From Paenibacillus sp. E222 (GTDB taxonomy: Bacteria > Bacillota > Bacilli > Paenibacillales > Paenibacillaceae), in contig NZ_CP058552.1 in the NCBI RefSeq assembly GCF_013401555.1, positions 2,728,001-2,792,000 on the forward strand: a stretch of DNA of 64,000 nt. The letters are read 5' to 3'. A model generated the notes under the pieces. It did not search any database. It was not told the origin of the DNA and was given only the letters and a program-made list of their open reading frames with translations. Positions 17,168-30,908 of this stretch are shown here, piece after piece. Every line of letters starts with the position of its first letter. Position 1 is the stretch's first letter. The position numbers and the translations under genes are program-made.

Positions 17168-18454
17168 GTGAAACCGGTAAAAGTAGGATTGTTGGGCCTG
17201 GGTACGGTGGGTACTGGGGTCGTTCGCATCGTGGAAGGAAATCAGGAGGATCTGAGCAGTCAGGTTGGATCACCTATCGTTATTGAGAAGATTGCAGTAA
17301 AGAATACAGAGAAGGATCGTGTCATTGCTGTAGACCGTGCGAAGCTCACTGAAGATCCTTGGGAAGTCATCCGTCACCCGGATATTGATGTTATCGTGGA
17401 AGTTATGGGCGGCATTGATCAGACCAAAGAATACATTCTTGAAGCACTGGAGCGGGGCAAACATATCGTAACTGCAAACAAGGATCTAATGGCTTTGCAT
17501 GGTTCCGAGATCTTGGCCAAGGCACAGGAAAAGCAATGTGATGTATTCTATGAAGCGAGTGTGGCTGGGGGCATTCCGATCATCCGCACGCTGATTGAAG
17601 GTTTCTCTTCCGACCGGATTACCCGCATTATGGGGATAGTGAACGGAACAACGAACTTTATTTTGACCAAAATGAGCCAGGAAGGTGCCTCTTATGAAGA
17701 GGTTCTCGCAGAAGCTCAAGCACTCGGATATGCAGAAACTGATCCAACTTCGGATGTCGAAGGACTCGATGCAGCTCGCAAAATGGCGATTTTGAGTACT
17801 TTGGGCTTCCGTACCAATGTGGAACTGAAAGACGTGACCGTTAAAGGGATTACATCCGTCACTCGTGAAGATATTACCTATGCCAAAAGACTAGGTTACG
17901 AGATGAAGCTGCTGGGTATCGCAGATCGTCGGGATGATGAGATCACCATTAGTGTTCAGCCGACAATGGTAAGACAGAATCATCCGATTGCATCCGTCAA
18001 TGGGGTGTTCAACGCTGTGTATGTACATGGCGAGGCTGTAGGTGAGACGATGTTCTACGGTGCGGGTGCAGGCGAGCTTCCGACGGCAACTTCTGTAGTA
18101 GCGGATATCGTGGCAGTGATCAAAAACCTGAAGCTGGGTGTGAATGGTCTCAAAGCGATTGTGCCTTATAAACAGAAACGTCTGCAAAGTGACGAGCACA
18201 TTATGTCGAAAAACTTTATTTTGCTGCATGTGGATGATAAGGCAGGGGTACTGGCGCAAATTACACAAATCTTCGCTGAATACGAAGTCAGCTTGGCTTC
18301 AGTTGTGCAACAGCCGAACGAGCACAACCCGGATGCTGAGATCATCATCGTTACGCATAACGCTAGCAAGGCGAGCATGGATAAAGTATTGAAACACTTT
18401 GAATCCCTTGCGGTTATTCGTCGCATTAAGAGTGTGTATCGGGTAGAAGGATAA
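17168..18454 (+). CDS. hom: Homoserine dehydrogenase
   Basis: NAD(P)-dependent enzyme reducing aspartate semialdehyde to homoserine, the branch point to threonine and methionine. The 428-residue protein has an N-terminal Rossmann motif (GLLGLGTVGTGVV), the catalytic-domain signature AETDPTSDVEGLDAARKM near 190, and a C-terminal ACT domain (LHVDDKAGVLAQITQIFAEY) that in the family gives threonine feedback. GTG at 17168 follows GGGGGTAGG. It is followed by thrC and thrB, making a complete homoserine-to-threonine unit. Confidence 0.97.
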   Translation: MKPVKVGLLGLGTVGTGVVRIVEGNQEDLSSQVGSPIVIEKIAVKNTEKDRVIAVDRAKLTEDPWEVIRHPDIDVIVEVMGGIDQTKEYILEALERGKHIVTANKDLMALHGSEILAKAQEKQCDVFYEASVAGGIPIIRTLIEGFSSDRITRIMGIVNGTTNFILTKMSQEGASYEEVLAEAQALGYAETDPTSDVEGLDAARKMAILSTLGFRTNVELKDVTVKGITSVTREDITYAKRLGYEMKLLGIADRRDDEITISVQPTMVRQNHPIASVNGVFNAVYVHGEAVGETMFYGAGAGELPTATSVVADIVAVIKNLKLGVNGLKAIVPYKQKRLQSDEHIMSKNFILLHVDDKAGVLAQITQIFAEYEVSLASVVQQPNEHNPDAEIIIVTHNASKASMDKVLKHFESLAVIRRIKSVYRVEG

Positions 18455-18568
18455 ATCGTCCCCAAATTCCGGTTTGAATTTTTTAAGTCCAGGTTTAAGA
18501 TACACGTTTAACCATATAGATGTATGCAATCATATTCGGATTATTAATGACAAAGGAGTTTACCCACA

Positions 18569-19639
18569 ATGAGATATCAAGGATTACTGCAAACGTATAA
18601 AGAGCACCTTCCGGTTAATGAAAACACGCCCCTGCTTACGCTTCACGAAGGAAACACACCCCTGGTTCATGCGGAGAATCTGTCCGAGGAACTCGGATTG
18701 AATTTATATTTCAAATACGAAGGTTTGAATCCGACAGGTTCATTTAAAGACCGCGGAATGGTTATGGCTGTTGCTAAAGCAGTGGAAGAAGGCAGCCGCA
18801 CGATTATGTGTGCATCAACAGGTAATACTTCAGCGGCAGCAGCAGCCTATGCGGCTCGTGCTGGTCTGAATTGTATCGTTTTGATCCCGAATAACAACAT
18901 TGCGCTGGGTAAACTGGCTCAAGCCATGATCTATGGAGCAAAAGTTATTGCGATTAATGGCAACTTTGACCGTGCATTGGAAATTGTGCGTGAGATTACA
19001 GCCAAACATCCCATTACGCTCGTGAACTCCGTGAATCCGTTCCGGATTGAAGGACAGAAAACAGCTGCGTTTGAAGTCATTGAACAGCTTGGTCAAGCAC
19101 CTGATGTACTCGCCATTCCAGTGGGTAACGCAGGGAACATCTCGGCTTACTGGAAAGGGTTCAAAGAGTATAAAGAAGCAGGTAAATCGAACTCCCTGCC
19201 TCGTATGGTCGGTTTTGAAGCGGAAGGCGCGATGGCAATTGTCAAAGGTGAACCGATTCTTGAGCCTGAAACCGTAGCAACAGCTATTCGAATTGGTAAT
19301 CCGGCAAGTTGGAAAACCGCTGTAGCTGCAGCTGAAGAGTCTGGCGGACAGATTAATTATGTAACTGACGAAGAAATTCTGACTGCCTATCGTACGATCG
19401 CCGCTCGTGAAGGGATCTTTGCTGAACCTGCATCTGCTGCTTCCGTTGCTGGTGTATACAAACTGAAGAGTGAAGGGTACTTTAAAGGCGGAGAGACTGT
19501 GGTTTGCGTACTGACAGGACATGGACTCAAAGATCCTAATATTGCAATCAAAACGGTAGCGACCGAGCCGCTTGTTGTCGAAGATTCCGAAGAAGCGGTT
19601 ATGGCGGCAATTGCACAACTGGAGCAACAATCCGTATGA
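18569..19639 (+). CDS. thrC: Threonine synthase
   Basis: PLP enzyme converting phosphohomoserine to threonine. The 356-residue, short (Bacillus-type) form has the PLP lysine in [11 protein letters not shown] (near 53-63), the substrate loop [19 protein letters not shown] and the phosphate-binding [15 protein letters not shown] follows ACAAAGGAGTTTACCCACA. The stop overlaps the thrB start by four bases. Confidence 0.97.
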   Translation: MRYQGLLQTYKEHLPVNENTPLLTLHEGNTPLVHAENLSEELGLNLYFKYEGLNPTGSFKDRGMVMAVAKAVEEGSRTIMCASTGNTSAAAAAYAARAGLNCIVLIPNNNIALGKLAQAMIYGAKVIAINGNFDRALEIVREITAKHPITLVNSVNPFRIEGQKTAAFEVIEQLGQAPDVLAIPVGNAGNISAYWKGFKEYKEAGKSNSLPRMVGFEAEGAMAIVKGEPILEPETVATAIRIGNPASWKTAVAAAEESGGQINYVTDEEILTAYRTIAAREGIFAEPASAASVAGVYKLKSEGYFKGGETVVCVLTGHGLKDPNIAIKTVATEPLVVEDSEEAVMAAIAQLEQQSV

Positions 19640-20604
19640 GTCTGCAGCAAAGGGTAATTGTTAAAGTGCCTGCAAGTACAGCCAATCTGGGTCCAGGGTT
19701 TGATACCCTGGGCATGGCGTTGTCTCTGTATGCATGGCTTGAGATGAAACCGGCAGAGCAGACAACATTCCATTTACATGGAGATCATCTGACGGGTCTG
19801 CCAACAGATAAATCCAATCTGATATATGAAGTTGCACAGATGGTATTCAACGAAGCAGGGGTTTCTGTGCCGGAGTTGGAGATTTCCATGTATTCCGAGA
19901 TTCCGCTTACTCGGGGACTGGGAAGCAGTGCATCCGCCATCGTCGGTGCATTGGCTGCTGCTAATGCATTAATTGGCACTCCGTTATCTGATGCCAAGCT
20001 TCTGGATATGGCTACGTCGTTGGAGAAACATCCGGATAATGTAGGTGCTTCACTATATGGAGGTATCATTGCAGCAGCGTGGGATGGCAGTCGGGTAGAC
20101 CATATTCGTATTGAGCCGCATCAGGATTTGCAAACTTTGGTCATTGTACCGGACTTCGAGTTATCCACTTCGAAAGCAAGAAATGTAATTCCACAGCAAT
20201 TTGACAAGTCTGATGTCATTCACAACATAAGCAGATCATCCTTACTTGTTGCGGCTTTGGCAAGTGGAAGATTGGACATGATTCAAAAGGCGATGTCTGA
20301 TCGGATTCATCAACCTTACAGGGCATCTTTGGTACCCGGCATGGCTGAGATCCTGGAACATGCGGTCAGTCATGGAGCTCTGGGGGCTGCATTGAGTGGA
20401 GCTGGACCCACTGTTTTGACGTTGGTAGATCGTCATGATACTCGTAAGCTCGAACTAGAGCAATATTTGATAGACACGATGAGCCGTGAAGGCATCGCTG
20501 CATCTGCATTATGGTTGGATCCGGATCTGGATGGTGTTACCGTACTGCCTGATCAAGATGAAAGTCCGTTTATGGACAGAGTTAAAGGGGAAGTTAACGC
20601 ATGA
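19636..20604 (+). CDS. thrB: Homoserine kinase
   Basis: GHMP kinase that phosphorylates homoserine for ThrC. The 322 residues start with [18 protein letters not shown] (GHMP motif 1). The ATP loop [20 protein letters not shown] is near 92-112, and [10 protein letters not shown] is motif 3. ATG overlaps the thrC stop (ATGA), and its own stop overlaps pheA, so thrC-thrB-pheA are tightly coupled. Confidence 0.97.
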   Translation: MSLQQRVIVKVPASTANLGPGFDTLGMALSLYAWLEMKPAEQTTFHLHGDHLTGLPTDKSNLIYEVAQMVFNEAGVSVPELEISMYSEIPLTRGLGSSASAIVGALAAANALIGTPLSDAKLLDMATSLEKHPDNVGASLYGGIIAAAWDGSRVDHIRIEPHQDLQTLVIVPDFELSTSKARNVIPQQFDKSDVIHNISRSSLLVAALASGRLDMIQKAMSDRIHQPYRASLVPGMAEILEHAVSHGALGAALSGAGPTVLTLVDRHDTRKLELEQYLIDTMSREGIAASALWLDPDLDGVTVLPDQDESPFMDRVKGEVNA

Positions 20605-21482
20605 AACGAATTGCAGTATTACCTGAAGGTTCAGTCTCTCATGAAGCAGTAGATTTTCTGTTTAATGGGGAACCTTTGGAATTGCTTCATTCCAAGCTGA
20701 TTTCTGATGTTTTCCGGGCTACGGATAGTGGGAAATCCCAGTACAGTGTCATACCCATTGAGAATACCATTGAAGGCTCCGTTAGTTTGCATATGGACTG
20801 GCTGGTTAACGAAGTGGATATTCCGATGCAGGCAGAATGGGTTTACCCATCCATCCAGAATGTCATTGGACATGGGTCCGAGTTCAGGACAGAGAGTGGT
20901 GAATATGATTTCGGGAAAATTACGAAGATCATGTCCCATCCTGTAGCGATTCCGCAGTGCCAGAATTTTATTCGCCTGCATTCACCTGGAGCAGACCTTG
21001 AGGGCGTAAATAGTACAGCGGAAGCTGTAGAAATTGTGAAAAAAAATCCTGGCAAAGGCTGGGTTGCGATTGGCACAAGGCTGGCTGCACAGAAGCATGG
21101 TTTGGATATTATGGCTGAACGGGTTACCAACCATGACAACAACTATACTCGTTTTGTGCTGATAGGCCATGAGCCTGTTCAGATACCACGAGAGCCTGAT
21201 CATGTGAAAACCAGTTTGCTGGTTACATTGCCTGAAGATGCACCGGGTGCATTGCATCAGGTGCTGTCTGCTTTTGCCTGGCGGAAGCTGAACTTGACGC
21301 GACTGGAATCTCGTCCAACGAAGAAAAGGTTGGGGAGTTATTATTTTTACATTGATGTTGAGGAAAGTGCAGATTCGGTATTGCTTACCGCAGCCATGGC
21401 TGAGATTGAGGCTTTGAATTGTCAGGTACGTATTCTTGGCAGCTATCCGTGTTATACATATCCTTCGTTGAAAACGACCTGA
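20601..21482 (+). CDS. pheA: Prephenate dehydratase
   Basis: Converts prephenate to phenylpyruvate in phenylalanine synthesis. The 293-residue monofunctional form has the catalytic-domain motifs VIPIENTIEGSVSLHMDWL (near 51-69) and NNYTRFVLIG (near 180-190), then an ACT regulatory domain with LHQVLSAFAWRKLNLTRLESRP, whose ESRP motif is the phenylalanine-binding signature. It has no chorismate mutase domain. The start overlaps the thrB stop, placing phenylalanine and threonine synthesis in one message. Confidence 0.96.
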   Translation: MKRIAVLPEGSVSHEAVDFLFNGEPLELLHSKLISDVFRATDSGKSQYSVIPIENTIEGSVSLHMDWLVNEVDIPMQAEWVYPSIQNVIGHGSEFRTESGEYDFGKITKIMSHPVAIPQCQNFIRLHSPGADLEGVNSTAEAVEIVKKNPGKGWVAIGTRLAAQKHGLDIMAERVTNHDNNYTRFVLIGHEPVQIPREPDHVKTSLLVTLPEDAPGALHQVLSAFAWRKLNLTRLESRPTKKRLGSYYFYIDVEESADSVLLTAAMAEIEALNCQVRILGSYPCYTYPSLKTT

Positions 21483-21619
21483 ATCAGGACGTACATTATT
21501 GAAGGCTGTCATAAAACTGGGTAATGTGAGCAATAATAGCTTGTCATTTGTTGTACAATGAACGAGATAAAATTAGTTCCGGAATCAGGGATGAAAATTT
21601 TATGGAGGTGCAGTCATCG

Positions 21620-22504
21620 GTGCCAGATCAATGGATTTATTTGGATGGTCAATATGTGACCAAGGAGAATGCAACCGTTTCGGTATATGATCACGGATTT
21701 TTGTACGGAGACGGTATTTTCGAAGGTATTCGAATTTATAACGGTAACATTTTCAGATGCAAAGCGCATTTGGATCGTTTGTACGATTCGGCTAAATCCA
21801 TCAGTCTGAACATTCCGCTGTCTTATGATGAGATGCTAGAAGTGATGGCTGAAACGGTCCGTCGCAATGATATGCGTAACGGTTATATTCGTCTGATCGT
21901 TTCACGTGGACCTGGTAACTTGGGCCTTGATCCGCTGCGCTGTCCTAAAGCATCTGTTATCATCATTGTAGAGCAACTGGCAATCTATCCGGAGGAAGCA
22001 TATCTTACTGGGTTGAAAGCCGTGTCTGTCTCCCAGCGCCGCAACATCCCGGATGCACTTAATCCAAAAATTAAATCATTGAATTATCTGAATAACATCC
22101 TTGTTAAAATTCAATCCAACTATGCGGGTGTTGGTGAAGCGATTATGCTGAACTCGCAAGGATATGTTACTGAAGGTTCCAGTGATAACATTTTTATCAT
22201 TAAAAAGGGTGTAGTGTATACGCCACCTTGCTATCTGGGTGCACTGGAAGGAATTACACGTCAGGCCATTATCGATCTGTGCGGTGAGCTGAATCTTGAA
22301 TTAAAAGAAGTGCCATTTACGCTACATGATGTGTATATTGCCGACGAAGTCTTTTTCACTGGAACAGCTGCGGAAGTTATTGCTGCTTATGAGGTGGACG
22401 GCAGAACGATTGGAACGGGCGTCGCAGGTCCTGTAACCTTGAGACTGCTGGAAGCGTTCCGTCAAATTGTCGACAAAGACGGTTATAAAGTTTGGGAAGA
22501 TTAA
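21620..22504 (+). CDS. ilvE: Branched-chain amino-acid aminotransferase
   Basis: Fold-type IV PLP transaminase for the last step of leucine, isoleucine and valine synthesis. The 294 residues contain the PLP lysine in NPKIKSLNYLNNILVKIQ (near 150-168) and the signature EGSSDNIFIIKKGVVYTP. GTG at 21620 is chosen because TGGAGGTG lies 9 bases upstream; an ATG-rich upstream stretch lacks conservation signals. A D-amino-acid transaminase is the closest alternative, but motif spacing favours IlvE. Confidence 0.88.
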   Translation: MPDQWIYLDGQYVTKENATVSVYDHGFLYGDGIFEGIRIYNGNIFRCKAHLDRLYDSAKSISLNIPLSYDEMLEVMAETVRRNDMRNGYIRLIVSRGPGNLGLDPLRCPKASVIIIVEQLAIYPEEAYLTGLKAVSVSQRRNIPDALNPKIKSLNYLNNILVKIQSNYAGVGEAIMLNSQGYVTEGSSDNIFIIKKGVVYTPPCYLGALEGITRQAIIDLCGELNLELKEVPFTLHDVYIADEVFFTGTAAEVIAAYEVDGRTIGTGVAGPVTLRLLEAFRQIVDKDGYKVWED

Positions 22505-22530
22505 ATGGAACGATCGGAATAGGGAAGCAA

Positions 22531-22600
22531 AAATCCTTCTTGTCTCAGAAATTCAGCATACCTGGAGTATGCGGTTTTTGGGGCAGGAAGGATTTTTTTT
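22531..22600 (+). terminator. Branched terminator after ilvE
   Basis: AAATCCTTCTTG pairs with CAGGAAGGATTT (one wobble) around an inner hairpin GCATAC-ctgga-GTATGC (22556-22572), followed by eight T. It closes the amino-acid block. Confidence 0.8.
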
Positions 22601-22610
22601 GCTTAGTTGA

Positions 22611-22645
22611 TGTCATTGGCCCAATTTCTGCATAGGATGTAGTAA
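22611..22645 (+). promoter_or_regulatory. Sigma-E-type promoter of safA
   Basis: CATAGGATGTAGTAA (22631-22645) is identical over 15 bases to the -10 region of spoIVFA. The matching -35 is weaker: TGTCATT with 13 bases of spacing. Sigma-E control of safA is known in B. subtilis. A hairpin TGGGC/GCCCA (22651-22669) follows before the ribosome site. Confidence 0.5.
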
Positions 22646-22697
22646 CGGTATGGGCGAATGTACTGCCCAAGTATCACGTCTAGGAGGTTAGTTCCAA

Positions 22698-24314
22698 GTG
22701 AAAATACACATGGTGAAAAAAGGCGACACATTATATCTGCTGTCCCAAAAATATAATGTAGCGTTGGACAAAATTATCGCAGCCAATCCGCAAATTGCAG
22801 ATCCCGACAAGTTGGAGATTGGTATGAAGGTCAAAATTCCTGCGGAGCCTGTAACACCAAAGCCGGAAGGCATGTTACACAGTCATAAAGTTCAGCAAGG
22901 CGATTCATTGTGGAAGTTGTCACAGGCTTGGGGAGTTCCGTTGAAAGATATGATCAATGCGAACCCACAATTGAAAAATCCGAATGCTCTTCTTGTAGGG
23001 GAGACTGTGTACATTCCATCAGCGAATGCACCTGGAAATGCGAATTCAGAGAATGGTGCATCATCCATTGTTGCTCATGAGAAGTTGTCGCCTGAAGGGA
23101 AGGAATACACAGGAGTTAAAGAAGAAACGGCTCCAGTAGTCCCCGTACATGAACCAACACCTGTACCAGAAGTCTCCAATGTAGTTCCTGCTCCTGTACC
23201 TGCAAATCCGGTCGTACCTAATATCAACCCAGAAGTGGAAGTGTTACCACAGTTGCCTGAAATTTCTGAAGAGAAGCCGCAGATGGAAGCTCAGAATAAG
23301 GAAAACACCAAATCCGAAGTGCAATTAAAACCGATAACTGAAGCGCCAACGTATACGATGCCTAATATCTCACCTGAAGTTCTGCCTTTACCTGTAATAC
23401 CTAACAATACGAAATGGCCTACAGAGGTGGCGCCTGCGACCAAAGCTCCGTGTGGTTGTGGCAGTAAAATGCTTCATGCTCCTGTCGAGCATCCATATGC
23501 CCAGGTTCCTGTACCTGCACAAGAGGTATACACTGCTCCACAAAACATGTATACAGCTGGGGCGAATGACAATGCTACATTCCCGGGTATAACTGAAGTG
23601 AGTCCTTACGACATAGGTAATACATCTAACATGCCTTGGACTGGTTCAGAGTATAACCATAACAACGTTATGCCGAACGTATCTGCAGAGATGCAGAATA
23701 ACTCGTATCCGATTGCACCAGCAGGTCAAGTGAACAGCCCATACCCTCCATTTGCGGCCAATGAGCATATGAACCACCAACCGCCTCATATTTCTCCTTA
23801 CTCTATGCTACCGTACCCGCCATGCGGATGTGGCAACCATCATATGCCTAACCATCAATACGCATATCCCTCACATAACTACCAGAACCCAGCGTGGGGC
23901 ACATACAATCCTTATGGGATGCAACCCGAAATGACCACATCCATGATGCCTCATCAGCCATTGGAATATGCCTATCAAAACCCATACCCTACTCAGAACA
24001 TGGTGCCGCCGTCTCCGCTAGGTGCATTCGGTGAACTCTACCCTCCACAAGGCAAGGGGGAAGGCAAAAAGGGCGGACGTGACGAGGCTAACTTAAGCCA
24101 GTCCTCTACAGAGAGTGAGGCTGAGTTCAATCTGGAAGCAAAGCCTAAACAAGCAGCCAAAACAGGAACTGCGAAACGCAGAACAGCCAAACCTGCTGCC
24201 AAAGCTAAATCTAAAGTATCTGTATCCGGGAAACAAGCAAGAGAACGCACGGGGATAACCAATAAACGTAGTTCTGACAGCAAAAAGCGTAGAAATCCAT
24301 GGATACAGCAATAA
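22698..24314 (+). CDS. safA: SafA-like LysM spore-coat morphogenetic protein
   Basis: The 538-residue protein has two N-terminal LysM domains (about 1-47, VKKGDTLYLLSQKYNV; about 55-102, VQQGDSLWKLSQAWGV) that bind cortex peptidoglycan in SafA/SpoVID-pathway proteins. A long Pro/Glu/Val region follows, then a Tyr/Pro/Asn/His/Met-rich stretch with two CGCG motifs (Cys252-Cys254 and Cys376-Cys378). The tail from about 445 is Lys/Arg/Ala-rich. GTG at 22698 follows TAGGAGGTTAGTTCCAA. B. subtilis SafA is 387 residues, so this one is longer and only the LysM part and composition match. Confidence 0.75.
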   Translation: MKIHMVKKGDTLYLLSQKYNVALDKIIAANPQIADPDKLEIGMKVKIPAEPVTPKPEGMLHSHKVQQGDSLWKLSQAWGVPLKDMINANPQLKNPNALLVGETVYIPSANAPGNANSENGASSIVAHEKLSPEGKEYTGVKEETAPVVPVHEPTPVPEVSNVVPAPVPANPVVPNINPEVEVLPQLPEISEEKPQMEAQNKENTKSEVQLKPITEAPTYTMPNISPEVLPLPVIPNNTKWPTEVAPATKAPCGCGSKMLHAPVEHPYAQVPVPAQEVYTAPQNMYTAGANDNATFPGITEVSPYDIGNTSNMPWTGSEYNHNNVMPNVSAEMQNNSYPIAPAGQVNSPYPPFAANEHMNHQPPHISPYSMLPYPPCGCGNHHMPNHQYAYPSHNYQNPAWGTYNPYGMQPEMTTSMMPHQPLEYAYQNPYPTQNMVPPSPLGAFGELYPPQGKGEGKKGGRDEANLSQSSTESEAEFNLEAKPKQAAKTGTAKRRTAKPAAKAKSKVSVSGKQARERTGITNKRSSDSKKRRNPWIQQ

Positions 24315-24346
24315 CACTGTACTGTAACGAGTAGCGTTAAAGTTTC

Positions 24347-24388
24347 AAAAGGTCGACTCTGGGAAGAGGCGGCCTTTTGACTTTTGTA
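24347..24388 (+). terminator. Terminator after the safA-like gene
   Basis: AAAAGGTCG pairs with CGGCCTTTT around a 14-base loop, followed by GACTTTTG. The remaining bases to 24560 hold no ORF or further structure that I can support. Confidence 0.65.
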
Positions 24389-24563
24389 TGGAGAAGAGGG
24401 TAATCCTACTGGAGTATGGAAGTGTCACGCTTGTAGGGCTCTTTAGCAGATATTAAGAAAGCCTATGAATGTGGACGCATAGTTGGAGGGCCTCAGATTC
24501 GCTAAAGTTTTAGTGTCTCATTGGAGACTTAGAATCTATTAAAATCTTTTTTAGAAAAAGCTA

Positions 24564-24592
24564 TTGCATTGGTTTCGTCAGTATGATATATT
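24564..24592 (+). promoter_or_regulatory. rRNA operon promoter
   Basis: TTGCAT (24564-24569), 17 bases, TATATT (24587-24592), preceded by an A/T-rich stretch that could act as an UP element. It lies about 215 bases before mature 16S rRNA. Confidence 0.75.
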
Positions 24593-24599
24593 ATTTAAG

Positions 24600-24808
24600 T
24601 CGCCGCTGAAACACAGCGCTGACGCGAAAAAGAGTAACACGAACAAGTTTGATCTTTGAAAACTGAACAACGAGTGAGTAACGATCTTGCTTGCAAGATC
24701 GACGCTGAGAAATCGGTACAAGCCTTCGGGCTGTATGGTTTCAAAGCAAAATAAATGAGATTTTTAATCTCGTCAGTTTCAAAATGAGCTTATCGCTCTT
24801 TTCAATAC
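24600..24808 (+). other. rRNA leader with boxA-like antitermination site and processing stems
   Basis: GATCTTTGAAAACTGA (24651-24666) is the boxA-like element typical of Bacillota rRNA leaders; a close copy, GTTCTTTGAAAACTAG, recurs before 23S (26485-26500). Hairpins GATCTTGC-tt-GCAAGATC (24683-24700) and ACAAGCC/GGGCTGT (24718-24734) follow. No protein gene. Confidence 0.6.
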
Positions 24809-29597
<4,789 letters not shown>

Positions 29598-29679
29598 ATA
29601 TGCAGGTTGTAACTCGCAAAGTTCGTTTCGGATCTAGTTTTCAGAGAATAAACTCTGAGATGTAAGCTAAGCTATGCGT

Positions 29680-29796
29680 TTGGTGGCGATGGCGGAGGGG
29701 TTCCACACGTACCCATCCCGAACACGACCGTTAAGCCCTCTAGCGCCGATGGTACTTGGACCGCAGGGTCCTGGGAGAGTAGGACGCCGCCAAGCG
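29680..29796 (+). rRNA. rrf: 5S ribosomal RNA
   Basis: About 117 bases, TTGGTGGCGATGGCGGAGG at the 5' end pairing with CGCCGCCAAGC at the 3' end, and the conserved CCCATCCCGAACACG loop. It is 82 bases after 23S. Confidence 0.96.
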
Positions 29797-29879
29797 AACT
29801 CTTTCATCTTACATAGAAAACAGGCTCTGCATGTTAGCGTTGTATGATGAATTGCATTTGCACTGCAGATGCTTAGTAT

Positions 29880-29955
29880 TCCCTGATAGCTCAGTTGGTA
29901 GAGCACTCGACTGTTAATCGAGTTGTCACAGGTTCGAGCCCTGTTCGGGGAGCCA
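29880..29955 (+). tRNA. tRNA-Asn (GTT)
   Basis: Cloverleaf with acceptor TCCCTGA/TCGGGGA, anticodon GTT at 29913-29915, T-loop GGTTCGAGCC, and encoded CCA. First of nine tRNA genes in the rRNA operon. Confidence 0.97.
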
Positions 29956-29959
29956 TTAA

Positions 29960-30031
29960 GGCCCGTTGGTCAAGGGGTTAAGACACCTCCCTTTCACGGA
30001 GGTAACAGGGGTTCGAATCCCCTACGGGTCA
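29960..30031 (+). tRNA. tRNA-Glu (TTC)
   Basis: Acceptor GGCCCGT/ACGGGTC, anticodon TTC at 29993-29995, discriminator A. CCA is not encoded, so it must be added after transcription. Confidence 0.96.
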
Positions 30032-30039
30032 TATATTAT

Positions 30040-30115
30040 GGAGGCTTAGCTCAGCTGGGAGAGCATCTGCCTTACAAGCAGAGGGTCGGGGGTTCGATCC
30101 CCTCAGCCTCCACCA
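30040..30115 (+). tRNA. tRNA-Val (TAC)
   Basis: Acceptor GGAGGCT/AGCCTCC, anticodon TAC at 30073-30075, CCA encoded. Confidence 0.97.
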
Positions 30116-30135
30116 TATAGTTTTCTGAATAACGA

Positions 30136-30209
<74 letters not shown>

Positions 30210-30236
30210 TTAAGCTTTCTTTGAAGAAAGTGATCT

Positions 30237-30314
30237 GGAACCGTGGTGTAGTTGGCCTAACATGCCTGCCTGTCACGCAGGAGATCGCGGGTTCGAATCC
30301 CGTCGGTTCCGCCA
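30237..30314 (+). tRNA. tRNA-Asp (GTC)
   Basis: Acceptor GGAACCG/CGGTTCC, anticodon GTC at 30272-30274, discriminator G, CCA encoded. Confidence 0.97.
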
Positions 30315-30335
30315 TTTTTATCTTAATTACCGCTT

Positions 30336-30410
30336 GCGGACGTGGCTCAGCGGTAGAGCATCGCCTTGCCAAGGCGAGGGTCGCGGGTTCGATTCCCGTC
30401 GTCCGCTCCA
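30336..30410 (+). tRNA. tRNA-Gly (GCC)
   Basis: Acceptor GCGGACG/CGTCCGC, anticodon GCC at 30368-30370, discriminator T, CCA encoded. Confidence 0.97.
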
Positions 30411-30419
30411 ATATTATTT

Positions 30420-30496
30420 GCGCCCTTAGCTCAGCTGGATAGAGCGTTTGACTACGAATCAAAAGGCCGGGAGTTCGAATCTCTCAGGGCGCGCCA
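30420..30496 (+). tRNA. tRNA-Arg (ACG)
   Basis: Acceptor GCGCCCT/AGGGCGC, anticodon ACG at 30454-30456 (A34 normally becomes inosine), CCA encoded. Confidence 0.97.
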
Positions 30497-30510
30497 TTAT
30501 AACTTCATAC

Positions 30511-30589
30511 GCCGGCGTGGCGGAATGGCAGACGCGCTCGACTCAAAATCGAGTGGGAAACCGTGGAGGTTCGAGTCCTCTCGCCGGTA
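30511..30589 (+). tRNA. tRNA-Leu (CAA)
   Basis: Acceptor GCCGGCG/CGCCGGT (terminal G-T wobble), anticodon CAA at 30544-30546, and a short class II variable arm (TGGGAAACCGT). CCA is not encoded. Confidence 0.92.
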
Positions 30590-30596
30590 TATATAA

Positions 30597-30670
30597 CGGG
30601 ATGTAGCTCAGCTTGGTAGAGCACCTGGTTTGGGACCAGGGGGTCGCATGTTCAAATCGTGTCATCCCGA
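30597..30670 (+). tRNA. tRNA-Pro (TGG)
   Basis: Acceptor CGGGATG/CATCCCG, anticodon TGG at 30631-30633, discriminator A, no encoded CCA. Last gene of the operon. Confidence 0.96.
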
Positions 30671-30676
30671 TCTCAA

Positions 30677-30717
30677 AAAATACGGATTATCTATTTATAG
30701 ATAGTCCGTATTTTATT
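30677..30717 (+). terminator. Terminator of the rRNA-tRNA operon
   Basis: AAAATACGGATTATCTA pairs with TAGATAGTCCGTATTTT around TTTA (one wobble), with a T-rich tail. It begins 7 bases after tRNA-Pro. Confidence 0.95.
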
Positions 30718-30850
30718 TATGTCTAAAAGTTGATTGTGTTTTAAGCAATCATAACCTCTTTATTCTTGACAACGTTTAATAAGGAATAAATATAGCTTTC
30801 ATCTTATTACGCTCAAGCGTAGCGTATTGCTGGTGCCTTAGGTTAATTTT

Positions 30851-30880
30851 GCATAAACCCCAGTTCTTTCGGTCACAATA
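30851..30880 (+). promoter_or_regulatory. Candidate sigma-G (forespore) promoter of bofC
   Basis: GCATA (30851-30855), 18 bases, CACAATA (30874-30880). This fits the B. subtilis sigma-G pattern GHATR-N17/18-CATNHTA with one -10 mismatch. BofC is forespore-expressed from sigma-G in B. subtilis. Confidence 0.45.
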
Positions 30881-30908
30881 GGTTTAAAAAGTGATAGAAG
30901 GGGTTCAT

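Noticed and set aside
19047..19630. Long antisense frames within thrC (18830-19630) and many similar frames inside other genes
   Set aside because: They mirror codon bias of the sense gene and show no protein-family features.
21483..21619. Possible T-box or leucine attenuator before ilvE
   Set aside because: No T-box sequence, specifier stem or leader peptide; the gap is only 137 bases.
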